64,000 nt of DNA from the NCBI RefSeq assembly GCF_946479755.1, contig NZ_CAMLHC010000032.1, forward strand, positions 21,105 through 85,104, given 5' to 3'. This document shows, in pieces, positions 1 to 9,857 of the stretch. A program made the translations under genes and the position numbers. This DNA is from an uncultured Chitinophaga sp. Lineage in GTDB: Bacteria; Bacteroidota; Bacteroidia; Chitinophagales; Chitinophagaceae. Numbering within the stretch: the stretch's first letter is position 1; every line of letters begins with the position of its first letter. The notes beneath the pieces are model-generated. The model had not been told where the DNA came from, ran no database searches, and saw only the letters and a list, made by a program, of their open reading frames with translations.

Positions 1-1591
1 AATCATCCTGCCTTTTCAGGCGTTCGCCTTCGCGTACCAGCTGGATGCCTTTGGGCGTAATGCCGTCCAGCAGTACGGGGCGGTTTTCGCGCAGCGCTTC
101 ATGCATGGCTACAGTACGGACCGTGAATACATCATGCCACTGCTCACTGATGGAGCTCCAGAATTCCGGGCGGAAGGCGTAGGCGTATTCATGCCATGCC
201 AGCAGTGCGTTATCCGTGTTATAAGCTGACAGGTCGTCTTCATTGTACATAGCGGTAATCAGCGTGTGCGGCGCAAAATCGAAGCAATGCAGGTCATAAA
301 ACCAGGAAAAGAAATAAGGTGCGTTTATTTTCCGGTGTGGCATACGATGTACCACCTCATCATCCTGACCCATGGCGAGGGCTATATAGCGTATGGTTTC
401 GGTGCCGACGGTTTTCTGGAATGAATCCAGGTGGAGGAAATCAATGGTACTGTTGCCGGTCACGTAGTAAGGTGTGGAAGAAGGCACCTGTCCGCGAATA
501 TTCATATTGCCTTTTACGACCAGCAGGCCCAGGTAACTGTTGGGCAATCGCAGGTCGCCATCTATGTTGAGATCTCCGTCGCAAAAATAGAGGGGATGGC
601 TGTTTTCGAAGAAATCGCGTTCTGTTTCATAACTCTCGGTGCTCCAGTTGGTATCAGCAGGGTCATACTCGTCGGAGTCCCAGTAATCGAATAACGTTGC
701 TATGCCCAGCCTGTCCAGTACTTCCTCGTAGGAGAGACGTTCCAGGCGATGTTGTGCGATGAAAGCACGGGCTTCCGCTTCGTCGTCCTCTGCTGCTGCT
801 GCTGCGGTCTCTTCTGCTGCTGCTTTCGGGGCCTCTTCTTTCGCAGCCGGTAGCTGGAAAAAGTCTTTATCCGCCATCAGCGGCGCAAAAGCAGCGGATA
901 AGATATCATCGTTCACTTCCGTGAAAGATGGTTGGATATATACCCGGTGTACATTGGCCAGCGGATCGAGAAAGTAGAACCATTTCTCTTCATCGTTCAT
1001 GATCATGCCCAGCATCCAGCAGTGGGACAGGAGTATTTTCTCCCGCTCCAGCCATTCGCTTTCGCAGCGGTAAATTTTCAGAAAATACTGTAGCAGGTTA
1101 AATAGGGTGGTGGCATTTTCGGCGTTCTCATTATAAGCATACACGGAGCAGAGGAATTCGCCTTTTTCAAAATAGAAATACCCTTTCTTCCGCCAGAAAG
1201 CCATAAAGGCGGGTGGGAAGAGCAGACCGGAGGTGATTTCCATTTTCCGGATATGCGCTTCGGAAACGGGATGTGTTTCCACCACCTGCTCCGGCCAGTG
1301 AGCTTCCAGGTAGGCGGCCATGGCCAGGATATCATCATACATGGAGGATGGTATCTCAAAATCGTCGGTTAGCTGTGCCGCCTCTTCCACCGGCTGGTAT
1401 CCTTTTTTTGTTTTCTCCGCGATGAGCTTACTGGCGGCTGTCCGGCATTCGTCTTCCGTAGCGAAGGTCTTTGTCTGTGTTTGTCCTTGTGTGCCGGCTT
1501 TGCCAAAAGTGACAGTGAGGGATGTGCCGCTGATCGCGATATCCCAGAATTTGTGCGATTGATCGTCCTGATAGATAAATTTCTTCTTCAT
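1..1591 (-). CDS. WGR-domain protein with SMI1/KNR4-like segment, C-terminus outside the window
   Basis: The frame is open from an ATG at 1591 to the window edge, so at least 530 residues are present and the C-terminus is missing. Residues 1-75 match the WGR fold: an aromatic N-terminus, FWDIAISG, then VTFGKAGTQGQ in place of the name-giving WGR stretch, followed by the usual helix rich in E, A and K. WGR domains are known from MolR-like proteins and PARPs, where they bind nucleic acid or mediate interactions. Residues about 110-190 resemble SMI1/KNR4 (LFPPAFMAFWRKKG). An Ala/Glu-rich linker lies near residues 250-280. The C-terminal part (LNIDGDLRLPNSYLGLLVVKG) looks like a beta-helical repeat. 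No signal peptide is visible, so it is probably cytoplasmic. A -7-like TATCTTAG lies near 1685 on the minus strand. Role unknown. The family call is good for WGR and weaker for SMI1. Confidence 0.8.
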   Translation of the reverse strand, partial: MKKKFIYQDDQSHKFWDIAISGTSLTVTFGKAGTQGQTQTKTFATEDECRTAASKLIAEKTKKGYQPVEEAAQLTDDFEIPSSMYDDILAMAAYLEAHWPEQVVETHPVSEAHIRKMEITSGLLFPPAFMAFWRKKGYFYFEKGEFLCSVYAYNENAENATTLFNLLQYFLKIYRCESEWLEREKILLSHCWMLGMIMNDEEKWFYFLDPLANVHRVYIQPSFTEVNDDILSAAFAPLMADKDFFQLPAAKEEAPKAAAEETAAAAAEDDEAEARAFIAQHRLERLSYEEVLDRLGIATLFDYWDSDEYDPADTNWSTESYETERDFFENSHPLYFCDGDLNIDGDLRLPNSYLGLLVVKGNMNIRGQVPSSTPYYVTGNSTIDFLHLDSFQKTVGTETIRYIALAMGQDDEVVHRMPHRKINAPYFFSWFYDLHCFDFAPHTLITAMYNEDDLSAYNTDNALLAWHEYAYAFRPEFWSSISEQWHDVFTVRTVAMHEALRENRPVLLDGITPKGIQLVREGERLKRQDD

Positions 1592-1853
1592 GTAGTGTTT
1601 TCATTTCTCCGTTGCAGCAGTTTCCGCAACTTCAGGGTAGGGGCTGGGGTGCTGAAACATAGGTGACGGGTTTACAACGAGGCTAAGATAGTATAAAAGA
1701 AATAGAAAAAAGTCCTGGGAAACGGGCATTTTCAGGGGAATCGACATAGGATAGCCGGCATGCTTCGAAGCCGAACGAATTGAGCGACAAAGTATGTACT
1801 GTAAGGGCAGCGTATGTTGTCTGTGAAATATGATATTTACAGGAGATAATATG

Positions 1854-3398
1854 TTATTCTCTTCCCCTGAAAATGTATAACTGCGTATTGGCTTCGGAGG
1901 CTCCATCAGGCTTCCGTGCACCAAAGAGATAAATCATTTTTTCCGGTGTTACCAAAATGGAATGTACATTTTTCCGGGAGATAGAATTATTTTCAGCTAG
2001 TCTGTAATACCATTGAGCACGTCCTTCTGCATTGTTCTTAAAGATAAACCGTGATACCACGGTGGAATCACGAGATTGAGAGGTTCCGGTGGTGTAATAA
2101 TTGCCATCTATGTCCTGACAGAAATCAGTTGCCATAGTTCGTCCATTCGCATACGCCATAAAAGTGGCATCATAAATATATGATTGCCATGATACCTGCC
2201 CTGTGTTGATATCCAACTCCATTAATGAACTGACACTGCTTCTCAGGTCAACGACGGTATGCGCCAATACTATGGGTTTTTTTTGTGAGTTTAACCGAAT
2301 ACAGACGCCCTCATAGCTCGCCGGCATCGCTCCAAATTCGTATGCTTTAACAGTTTTATTCCATTTGTAATGATTGTCTGCGCTATAATGGGTAGTATTC
2401 AGGTATGGTCCTTGACCCCTTATAAATGTCCATCCTTCGGGGCTGCCGATGGATTTTTGGGCCTGGCCATAATTATAGAAGTTGTCTTTTACATTGTTTA
2501 TTACTCCAACAGCCTGGTCGGGCCAATCCAGTATCGAGGTCCAAACTTCCTCTCTTCCTCCCATTTTGTATTTCTGGGTCATGTATAAGACCAATTGCTG
2601 TCCCCTGTTTTCATAGATGCCTCTGAGGGTGTTGATAGGGTTGTCTAAAACAAATTTATCTACCTGCATACCACCGGTATTAATCTTTGTGATAAGCATA
2701 TCTCCTTCTGCAGGATCTTTTCTACCGCTAACGATCACATAACCCTCTCTTACCTTTAGCAACTGATGAGGTTCGTAATAGGAATAGTCTCGATAATCTT
2801 TGCTCCATTGTATGTTGCCATTACCGTCTACTTTAATCAACCTTGCCCAGCAACTATCTGGAGAATCTGCACTGTGAACGCTTCCTAGTATGGCAAAGCC
2901 ATAATTGTCGTCATAGACAACCTCTTTAATGTTAAAAAAGTCACCACTGGTCAGCTCTTTTTCCCACGATTCCCGTAGTCCGGAAGTGGAGATGGATTTC
3001 TGCGGGCTGTAGTAGGGAATGCCGTTGATGACTACGTATACCCGAAAGTAGACAGTACGGAAGGCAGTTACCAAATAAACTGACATCTCTTTAGGCACAT
3101 TGATTGCACTGGACTTTTTCTTGAAATCGTTAATAGTGGGATTGCCGGTATAATTATAGCAAATTCCGTGTTCACTTGCTTTTTTATCTGTTGGCACATT
3201 CGGGTCTAATACGTAGCCTTCTGGCATATTCCAGGATATATAAACCGATAATTTGTAAAATTGGGTCATCTTAAGGCTGTCAATGCTAAGTCGGATATCT
3301 TCTGCTGATGGTTGCTTGAACTTGTCTTTTTTGCAGGATGAGATGCTAACTGCGGCTATCAGAATAAAGGCAACAAAAAGGCCAACATATTTTTTCAT
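1854..3398 (-). CDS. Hypothetical lipoprotein, probable beta-propeller-like ectodomain
   Basis: A 514-residue protein with a lipoprotein signal peptide: MKKYVGLFVAFILIAAVSISSCKK, with the lipobox Cys at residue 22 followed by KKDK. After an N-terminal region resembling an Fn3-type module (TQFYKLSVYISWNMPEGYV), the rest repeats motifs such as KVDGNGNIQWSKDY, INTGGMQVDKF and LDINTGQVSWQSYIY, spaced as in the blades of PQQ- or ASST-like propellers. It is probably anchored in the outer or inner membrane and faces the periplasm or cell surface. No enzyme motif was found and the family is not recognised. Its DNA is visibly more AT-rich than the neighbouring protease operon. It is transcribed away from that operon, and a -7-like TAGATTTA lies near 3435 on the minus strand. 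Confidence 0.75.
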   Translation of the reverse strand: MKKYVGLFVAFILIAAVSISSCKKDKFKQPSAEDIRLSIDSLKMTQFYKLSVYISWNMPEGYVLDPNVPTDKKASEHGICYNYTGNPTINDFKKKSSAINVPKEMSVYLVTAFRTVYFRVYVVINGIPYYSPQKSISTSGLRESWEKELTSGDFFNIKEVVYDDNYGFAILGSVHSADSPDSCWARLIKVDGNGNIQWSKDYRDYSYYEPHQLLKVREGYVIVSGRKDPAEGDMLITKINTGGMQVDKFVLDNPINTLRGIYENRGQQLVLYMTQKYKMGGREEVWTSILDWPDQAVGVINNVKDNFYNYGQAQKSIGSPEGWTFIRGQGPYLNTTHYSADNHYKWNKTVKAYEFGAMPASYEGVCIRLNSQKKPIVLAHTVVDLRSSVSSLMELDINTGQVSWQSYIYDATFMAYANGRTMATDFCQDIDGNYYTTGTSQSRDSTVVSRFIFKNNAEGRAQWYYRLAENNSISRKNVHSILVTPEKMIYLFGARKPDGASEANTQLYIFRGRE

Positions 3399-3825
3399 AC
3401 GTATAAGGGGATCGTGATTAACGACCTAAATCTACCATATTTTGGAGATATTTAAACCCCTTTCATGATGTTTAAAAAAATGTTATGAACGGCGATGCAC
3501 ACCCGTGGCTACTTTTCACCGTTTTTTCGGGGTTATATTAAAAGTTATCACACAAAAAACGGTTGCAAGCATACTTTTCAATAATTTTGCGCCCTCAAGG
3601 TTAAAAAAATGTTAACCGGGAAACCAATTTGCTTGTGAGAGATTGCCTGTGCCCAAATTGAAATAATCAGCACCAATACTTGTAGCAAGACTGTTATTCG
3701 TCCTTTGTAGCCCGGCCCTCGCTGGGCTTTGCTGTGGCATTTCATTACCTCAGTTGTACCTGTAGCAGCGGGCCGGATTGTTATTCCCTGAACTATTGTC
3801 TGTACAATCTTAACAACTCCTATCT
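3399..3825 (+). promoter_or_regulatory. Divergent intergenic region with TAATTTTG -7 box for the protease-SusC-SusD operon
   Basis: This 427-bp gap separates divergent genes. TAATTTTG at 3582-3589 fits the Bacteroidota -7 consensus TAnnTTTG exactly, with a TTG at 3563-3565 as a loose -33 element. Transcription from it would give a leader of about 230 nt before the ATG at 3826. The leader contains GC-rich segments around 3710-3775 that could pair (GCCCGGCC with GGGCCGG), but no known riboswitch was recognised. Confidence 0.5.
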
Positions 3826-6441
3826 ATGCACGCTCACTACAGGAAACTGTTATGGCTACTGCCATGCGTAGCCCTCGTTACATCTGCTGATGTAATGGCG
3901 CAATCGAAAAAGAAACATGGCTGGCTTTTCGGCAAGAAAACCCCTGCTGTTGTTGCCGACACGACCGCCAAAAAGAAACCCGACACCAAAGGGATGAAAC
4001 CCTACAAAGAAGTGATTACGGCGGATGCGGTAACGGTAGACGGTCTTTTTAAGGTACACCGGGTGAAGACAGATTATTACTTCGAAATCCCGCTGAAGCT
4101 GGCCGGCCGCCAGATACTGGTCGTGAACAAACTGTCCAAAGTGCCGGAGCAGCTCAACGAAGCAGGTGTGAACAAAGGGATGAACTACGCCAATATGGTG
4201 ATCACCTTTGAAAGAGATACCCTGCTGAACAAAATTTTCCTGCGTAAGCAGAACCCCTTCCTGGAAGTTCCCGCCAACAACGCTATCGCCCAATCGGTAG
4301 CGGATAACTTTATCCCTTCCCTGATCGATCAGTTTAAGATAGAAGCCTATAACAAAGACACCTCCGCCTTTGTGGTGAACGTGTCCAAATTGTTTGACGG
4401 CTCCAACAGCAGTATCAATAACGTCTTTGAATCACTGGGCCTGCCGGGTTCTCCTATTAAAGATCTGTCCCGCATCCGTGGCATCAAATCCTTCCAGGAC
4501 AACGTGGTCGCCAAATCTGAGCTGACCGCCAAAATCACCGGTGTGGAGGTGTCCATCGAAACCACTACCAACCTGGTGCTGCTGAGCGAACAGCCGATGA
4601 AGCCCCGTTTCGCCGACAGGAGAGTAGGCCTCTTCACTACGCCCCGCTGGTATTTCAGCGATGCGCAGCATAAGCTGGAACAGCGGGAGCTGATCACCCG
4701 CTGGAGGCTGGAGCCTAAGCCGGAAGACATGCAGCGGTACAAAAACGGGGAACTGGTAGAACCTAAAAAGCCGATCGTTTATTACATCGACGCCAGCACA
4801 CCTGCGCAGTGGCGCCCTTATATTAAAGCCGGTATCGAAGACTGGCAGAAAGCGTTTGAAGCAGCCGGCTTTAAAAACGCCATCATCGCCAAAGATGCAC
4901 CGACAGATGACCCTGACTTTGACGGCGACGATGCCCGTTATTCCGTGGTGACCTACGCCGCTTCCGCCAAAGCCAATGCCATGGGACCTTCTGTGATAGA
5001 TCCCCGCTCCGGTGAAATTCTCGAAGCGGACATCATCTGGTGGCATAACGTGATGAGCACCCTTCATTCCTGGATACGTATCCAGACCGGCGCCATCGAT
5101 CCGCGCGCCCGTGGCAATCACTTCAGCGACTCCCTCATGGGACATGCCATCCGCTTTGTGTCCAGCCATGAAGTGGGTCATACCCTGGGACTGCAGCATA
5201 ACATGGGCAGCTCTTACGCTTTCGATGTGGACTCCCTGCGCTCGCCGGAATTTACTGCCCGCATGGGCGGCACCGCACCGTCTATCATGGACTATGCCCG
5301 CTTTAACTATGTGGCGCAGCCGGAAGACAAGGTGACCCAGATCACGCCCGCCATTGGCGTGTACGATAAGTTCGCCATCGGCTGGGCTTACCGCTACACC
5401 GGCCAAAATCCGCATGATGAACTGCCGGAGCTGAACAAACAGTTACGTGCACACGAAAATGATCCACTTTATGCTTTCGGCGAGCAACAGGACATCCGTG
5501 ACGCTATCGATCCGCGTGCACAGATAGAGGACCTGGGCAACGATGCCGTAAAAGCCAGCCGCTACGGTTTGCAGAACCTGAAACGTATTGTGCCGCAGAT
5601 CCTCAGCTGGACCCGCGAAGAAGGCCATACCTATGACGAAGCCGGTAAAATGCTCAACAGCGCTATTGGCCAGTGGAACCAGTACGGCTATCATGTGATG
5701 GCCTCCGTAGGCGGCATCTATGTAACGCCAACAGTATTCGGCCAGCAACAGAACAGCTACGTGCATGTGCCTAAAAAGAAACAGCAGGAAGCGGTGAAAT
5801 ACCTGCTGGAAGAGGTGTTTAACACCCCGGCATGGTTGTTTAAAAATGAGATCTATGCTAAGAGTTATCCGATCAAGGAGAGCCCTATCGGGAATATAGA
5901 ATATGGCGCACTCGTATATGCCAAAGGGTTACAGTCTTTCTTCTTCTACGACCTGCTGCGTGACGAACGGCTGTCCCGTATGATGGAGAACGAAGCTGCC
6001 AATGGCACCGCCGCTTATACCGTATCTGACCTGATGCGCGACCTGCACAACGGCCTCTTTGCCAAAACCATCAAAGGCCAGCCGCTGGACATCTTCGAGC
6101 GTAACAGCCAGAAAGGGTTCGTGGATGCGCTGATTGTGAGCATCGACAAATCTGTGGCCCGTCCGGATGCCAAGAAGCTGCAGGAGGAATTTGCGCCGGC
6201 AGCGATGGACCGCTTCTGCACTTTCGCCCTGCAACCGCAGCAGCAGGAAGCGGAGCGTGCTTCCCGTAACCTGCAGTATTTCTCTATTCATCGTGTATCG
6301 GATGCCGTTAGTGCCAAAAGAGGAGAGATGGTACGCCTGATACAGTTGCTCAACAGCCGTAAAAACACCAGCGACCGCGCTACCGCCGATCACTACAATG
6401 ACCTGATCATCCGTATGCAGCAAGCGCTGAACAATAAATAA
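3826..6441 (+). CDS. Secreted zinc-dependent metalloprotease (DUF5117/DUF4953-type)
   Basis: An 871-residue protein with a signal peptide cleaved after VMAQ (residues about 1-26). The metzincin-type zinc motif HEVGHTLGLQH lies at residues about 448-458 and gives the three His ligands and the catalytic Glu. The Met-turn candidate is SIMDYARF about 40 residues later. The long N-terminal domain (DYYFEIPLKLAGRQILVVNKL) and the C-terminal helical region match the Bacteroidota zinc-dependent metalloprotease family annotated with DUF5117, DUF5118 and DUF4953, whose members are about 800-900 residues. It probably acts in the periplasm or outside the cell on peptides. It is first in an operon with a SusC 33 bp downstream and then a SusD, so it may process peptides taken up by that pair. 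Substrate unknown. Confidence 0.88.
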   Translation: MHAHYRKLLWLLPCVALVTSADVMAQSKKKHGWLFGKKTPAVVADTTAKKKPDTKGMKPYKEVITADAVTVDGLFKVHRVKTDYYFEIPLKLAGRQILVVNKLSKVPEQLNEAGVNKGMNYANMVITFERDTLLNKIFLRKQNPFLEVPANNAIAQSVADNFIPSLIDQFKIEAYNKDTSAFVVNVSKLFDGSNSSINNVFESLGLPGSPIKDLSRIRGIKSFQDNVVAKSELTAKITGVEVSIETTTNLVLLSEQPMKPRFADRRVGLFTTPRWYFSDAQHKLEQRELITRWRLEPKPEDMQRYKNGELVEPKKPIVYYIDASTPAQWRPYIKAGIEDWQKAFEAAGFKNAIIAKDAPTDDPDFDGDDARYSVVTYAASAKANAMGPSVIDPRSGEILEADIIWWHNVMSTLHSWIRIQTGAIDPRARGNHFSDSLMGHAIRFVSSHEVGHTLGLQHNMGSSYAFDVDSLRSPEFTARMGGTAPSIMDYARFNYVAQPEDKVTQITPAIGVYDKFAIGWAYRYTGQNPHDELPELNKQLRAHENDPLYAFGEQQDIRDAIDPRAQIEDLGNDAVKASRYGLQNLKRIVPQILSWTREEGHTYDEAGKMLNSAIGQWNQYGYHVMASVGGIYVTPTVFGQQQNSYVHVPKKKQQEAVKYLLEEVFNTPAWLFKNEIYAKSYPIKESPIGNIEYGALVYAKGLQSFFFYDLLRDERLSRMMENEAANGTAAYTVSDLMRDLHNGLFAKTIKGQPLDIFERNSQKGFVDALIVSIDKSVARPDAKKLQEEFAPAAMDRFCTFALQPQQQEAERASRNLQYFSIHRVSDAVSAKRGEMVRLIQLLNSRKNTSDRATADHYNDLIIRMQQALNNK

Positions 6442-6474
6442 AAAATCAATCATCAACCTGTACATCTGTCAACA

Positions 6475-9400
6475 ATGAAAAAAAATCAGATCATGGCAAA
6501 AGTTCTTTGCCTGCTGCTGGCAGCTGGTCTTTCTCCTTTCCTGGCGCAGGCGCAGACCGCCCCGCGCATTGTGAAAGGTAAAGTCGTGGATGCCACTTCC
6601 GGCGAAGCTTTGCCGGGTGTGTCCGTGTATGCCAGTAATAAAACTATCGGTACTGCTACCGGTACGGAGAATGTGATCGAAAACATCAGCATTGGTGCTA
6701 TCACCGACGAAAAAGGGGAGTTCTCCCTGAAGCTGCCGGACTCTTTGTCTGTCAGGCAGCTGACCATCGGCTACATGGGCTACGAAACGAAGCTGTTGAG
6801 CCTTACCGCCAGCAACCACTATAAAGTGGCTTTATCTTCCTCCGGTAAAAACCTCAATGAGTTTGTGTTTACCGGTTACCAGACAATCAAAAAGAATAAA
6901 TCTACCGGCGCTATCGATAAGATCAGCATGGAGAAGGTGGAAGTGGCCGGTGTGATGAGCGTGGAGCAGATGCTGCAGGGCCAGCTTTCCGGGGTGGCAA
7001 TCACGCCGCAGTCCGGCGCACCGGGGCAGGCGGCAAAGATCCGTATCCGCGGTACTTCATCCTTACAAGGTACGCAGGACCCGCTGTGGGTTATTGACGG
7101 TCTGCCGATTGAAGGCACTAACCTGCCTACCGCCGAAGACGCAAAGTCCATCGATCAGCTGTATACCACTGCGATCGCCGGTTATAGCCCTTCTGATATC
7201 GAAAGCATTACAGTGCTGAAAGACGCGGCGGCTACCGCCATCTATGGCGCCCGCGCCGCCAATGGGGTGATCGTAATCACCACCAAATCCGGTAAGAGAA
7301 GCGAACGGATGTCCGTTAACTACCGCAATAACTTTACGTTTACGCAGAAGCCTGACCTGGGCCGCCTCAACCTGTTGAACAGCGATCAGAAAGTTAACCT
7401 GGAGCTGGACCTGTTTACATCCGACTATACCTTTGGTGCCGGCAACGGTGAAGTGTCCCGCATTCTCAACAAGTACAACGTAACGCCGGGGGATCTTTCT
7501 TCCAAGGGCTTTGATGGCATCAATCCGGGCGCGCGTAATGAGATCAATGCATTGAGAGGCATCAATACCAACTGGAACGATCTTATTTTCCGCAGTGCCT
7601 TCACGCAGGAACACAGTGTAAGCGTGTCCGGTGGAGGTGATAAATCTACTTATTATTTCAGCGGTGGTTACTACGATGAAAAAGGCGCTACCATTGGTAC
7701 CGGTGCTAACCGTTATAACATCACCCTGAAGACAGATTACGACATTACCAACAAACTGAAATTCTCTGCCGGTATCTTCGCTAATCAGCGTACACAGACA
7801 TCTTTTAATTCCAATCGTGGTGGTAATACCAACCCGGTGCAGTATTCCCGCCTGGCTAATCCGTATACGCCGGTCTATGACGCCAATGGTAACTACGTGT
7901 ACGACCGAAACATCGGCGGCGACAAGAATATTGTTGATTTCAACCTGTTGGAAGAGCGCAAGAATACCAGCAACACCCTGAAGACGCAGTCGGTGAATAC
8001 CAACTTTAAACTGGATTATGAAGTGATTCCCCGCCTGCATGTTAGCTCCCAGCTGGGTATTCAGTCTGATATCACTACCGGTGAGCAGATCGCTCTTGGG
8101 AATACTTATTTCGTGCGTTTGCTGGCAGATCAGAACATGCGCTTTGACCCGGTTACCGGTACGCAGCGGACCCTGTTGCCTAAAGGCGGTGTTATCACCA
8201 ACAACAATCGCAACATGCAACAATATACCCTCAAAACCATGGCGGAGTACAGCTTTAACCTGAACAAAAATCATGAGTTCAACTTCATGGTGGGTAATGA
8301 GTTGAGAAGGGTAAAAGATAAATACCAGACCACTACCGGTTATGGTTACGATCCCAAAACACTGACCACTATTCCGATCAAATACCAGAATGATAACGAA
8401 GCGAAAGCCTTGTATACCAACAGGAACACCTATACGGAGAATGCGTTCGTGTCTTTCTTTGGTACGGGTAGCTATACGCTGAATAACCGTTATACGTTGG
8501 GCGGTAGTATCCGTTTTGATGGTTCCGATATGTTTGGTGTAGATCCTAAGTACAAATATCTGCCGCTGTGGTCTGTGAGTGGTCTGTGGCGTGTGATGGA
8601 AGAGCCTTTCATGCGGAATGTACGTTTCATTAATCTGTTGAACGTACGTGCTTCTTACGGTTTGCAGGGTAACGTCGACAAAAATACTTCCCCTTTTGTG
8701 ATGGGCACTTACTACAATGTGCCTATTCTGCCGGGCGACCCGGTGCAGGTGATCAGGGTGGAGACGCCTCCCAATGCCAAGCTCCGGTGGGAGAAGACGA
8801 TCAACAAAAACATCGGTATCGACCTGAGTTTCCTGAAAAACAGGATCAGCATTACCGCCGATTACTATGACCGTCATGGTAAAGACCTGATCAATGTATA
8901 TGCACTGGCGTTAGAAACCGGTTTCCAGAACATGGCCGTAAACTGGGCGGAGATGCGCAACCGCGGGGTGGAAGTGAGCGTAAGCACCCGGAATATCACG
9001 CGTAGGGATTTCCGCTGGACGACCGACTTTAACTTCTCCTATAACAAAAACACCGTGCTGCGGGAGACGTTGGCAGACAACTCCAACTTCCCTTCGAGGG
9101 AGGGGCACCCTACGGGAACTATCTGGGGTATCGACTATGCCGGCCTCAATGAGCATGGCATGATCATGGTGAATCACAATGGTAAAACAATGTCCTTGTC
9201 CGAGCTGCTGAAGCTGGGTGATGATTTCGCCGGTGATCCCGATCTGGGCGGCCTGTTCCCTTACTCCGGCCTGTCCAACGACGAGCAGCGCGCCTTGTTC
9301 CGCAACATGGGAAATATTGACCCGCTGTATACCGGAGGTCTGAACAACAACTTTACCTATAAACGTTTCGATCTGTCTGTGGGGCTGTTGTTCAATCTTG

Positions 9401-9846
9401 GGCAGAAAGTGCAGGTGCAGCCGCCGTTCAATCCCATTTACTTTGACCGTGGTGCCAATACCTCCTCCGCTATTCTTGACCGTTGGACGCCCTCCAACCC
9501 GAACGGGCAGTATCCCGGTCTGTTTGGCGCGGGCCCGCAGACACCCGAAGATGTACGGCTGCTGGGCAACTGGCTCAGGGATAAATACTATCAGTATACC
9601 AACCTGGGACTATGGATACGGGATGCAGGTTATGTACGCGTACGTAACATCACCCTGGGATACCGCCTGCCGGAAGAGACCTGCAGCCGCATTCGCCTGA
9701 AGGGCCTGAAAGTAACCGGTGAGGTGCGCAACCCGTTCGTATTTGGCGCTAACTATGACGGCTATATGGACCCGGAGACCATGGGTAATATCTACGCACA
9801 ACCTATTCCCAAAACATTCACCATTGGTTTGAATGCCACTTTCTAA
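6475..9846 (+). CDS. SusC/RagA-family TonB-dependent outer-membrane receptor
   Basis: A 1123-residue TonB-dependent transporter. In order: a signal peptide ending PFLAQAQ; a carboxypeptidase-regulatory-like domain at about 30-115 (IVKGKVVDATSGEALPGVSV, with an unusual insertion TGTENVIENIS); a plug domain at about 135-265 with the SusC signatures IRIRGTSSLQG and PLWVIDGLP; LKDAAATAIYGARAANGVI; then a long 22-strand barrel ending in an aromatic residue (GLNATF). It imports ligands held by its SusD lid, energised by TonB. It lies 33 bp after the protease gene and 11 bp before the SusD gene. The protease partner suggests peptide or protein-derived ligands, which is inference only. Confidence 0.93.
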   Translation: MKKNQIMAKVLCLLLAAGLSPFLAQAQTAPRIVKGKVVDATSGEALPGVSVYASNKTIGTATGTENVIENISIGAITDEKGEFSLKLPDSLSVRQLTIGYMGYETKLLSLTASNHYKVALSSSGKNLNEFVFTGYQTIKKNKSTGAIDKISMEKVEVAGVMSVEQMLQGQLSGVAITPQSGAPGQAAKIRIRGTSSLQGTQDPLWVIDGLPIEGTNLPTAEDAKSIDQLYTTAIAGYSPSDIESITVLKDAAATAIYGARAANGVIVITTKSGKRSERMSVNYRNNFTFTQKPDLGRLNLLNSDQKVNLELDLFTSDYTFGAGNGEVSRILNKYNVTPGDLSSKGFDGINPGARNEINALRGINTNWNDLIFRSAFTQEHSVSVSGGGDKSTYYFSGGYYDEKGATIGTGANRYNITLKTDYDITNKLKFSAGIFANQRTQTSFNSNRGGNTNPVQYSRLANPYTPVYDANGNYVYDRNIGGDKNIVDFNLLEERKNTSNTLKTQSVNTNFKLDYEVIPRLHVSSQLGIQSDITTGEQIALGNTYFVRLLADQNMRFDPVTGTQRTLLPKGGVITNNNRNMQQYTLKTMAEYSFNLNKNHEFNFMVGNELRRVKDKYQTTTGYGYDPKTLTTIPIKYQNDNEAKALYTNRNTYTENAFVSFFGTGSYTLNNRYTLGGSIRFDGSDMFGVDPKYKYLPLWSVSGLWRVMEEPFMRNVRFINLLNVRASYGLQGNVDKNTSPFVMGTYYNVPILPGDPVQVIRVETPPNAKLRWEKTINKNIGIDLSFLKNRISITADYYDRHGKDLINVYALALETGFQNMAVNWAEMRNRGVEVSVSTRNITRRDFRWTTDFNFSYNKNTVLRETLADNSNFPSREGHPTGTIWGIDYAGLNEHGMIMVNHNGKTMSLSELLKLGDDFAGDPDLGGLFPYSGLSNDEQRALFRNMGNIDPLYTGGLNNNFTYKRFDLSVGLLFNLGQKVQVQPPFNPIYFDRGANTSSAILDRWTPSNPNGQYPGLFGAGPQTPEDVRLLGNWLRDKYYQYTNLGLWIRDAGYVRVRNITLGYRLPEETCSRIRLKGLKVTGEVRNPFVFGANYDGYMDPETMGNIYAQPIPKTFTIGLNATF

Positions 9847-9857
9847 AACCGTAACAC

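Noticed and set aside
1601..1924. A 107-codon minus-strand frame between the WGR gene and the lipoprotein gene
   Set aside because: It overlaps the 3' end of the lipoprotein gene, has no family and no credible start.
4432..5415. A 327-codon open frame on the minus strand
   Set aside because: Antisense to the metalloprotease, including its zinc motif; composition typical of a shadow frame.
7063..8877. A 604-codon open frame on the minus strand
   Set aside because: It lies wholly inside a clear SusC gene, its translation is low in hydrophobic-core pattern and rich in His/Val/Arg as expected for an antisense shadow, and no family is recognised.
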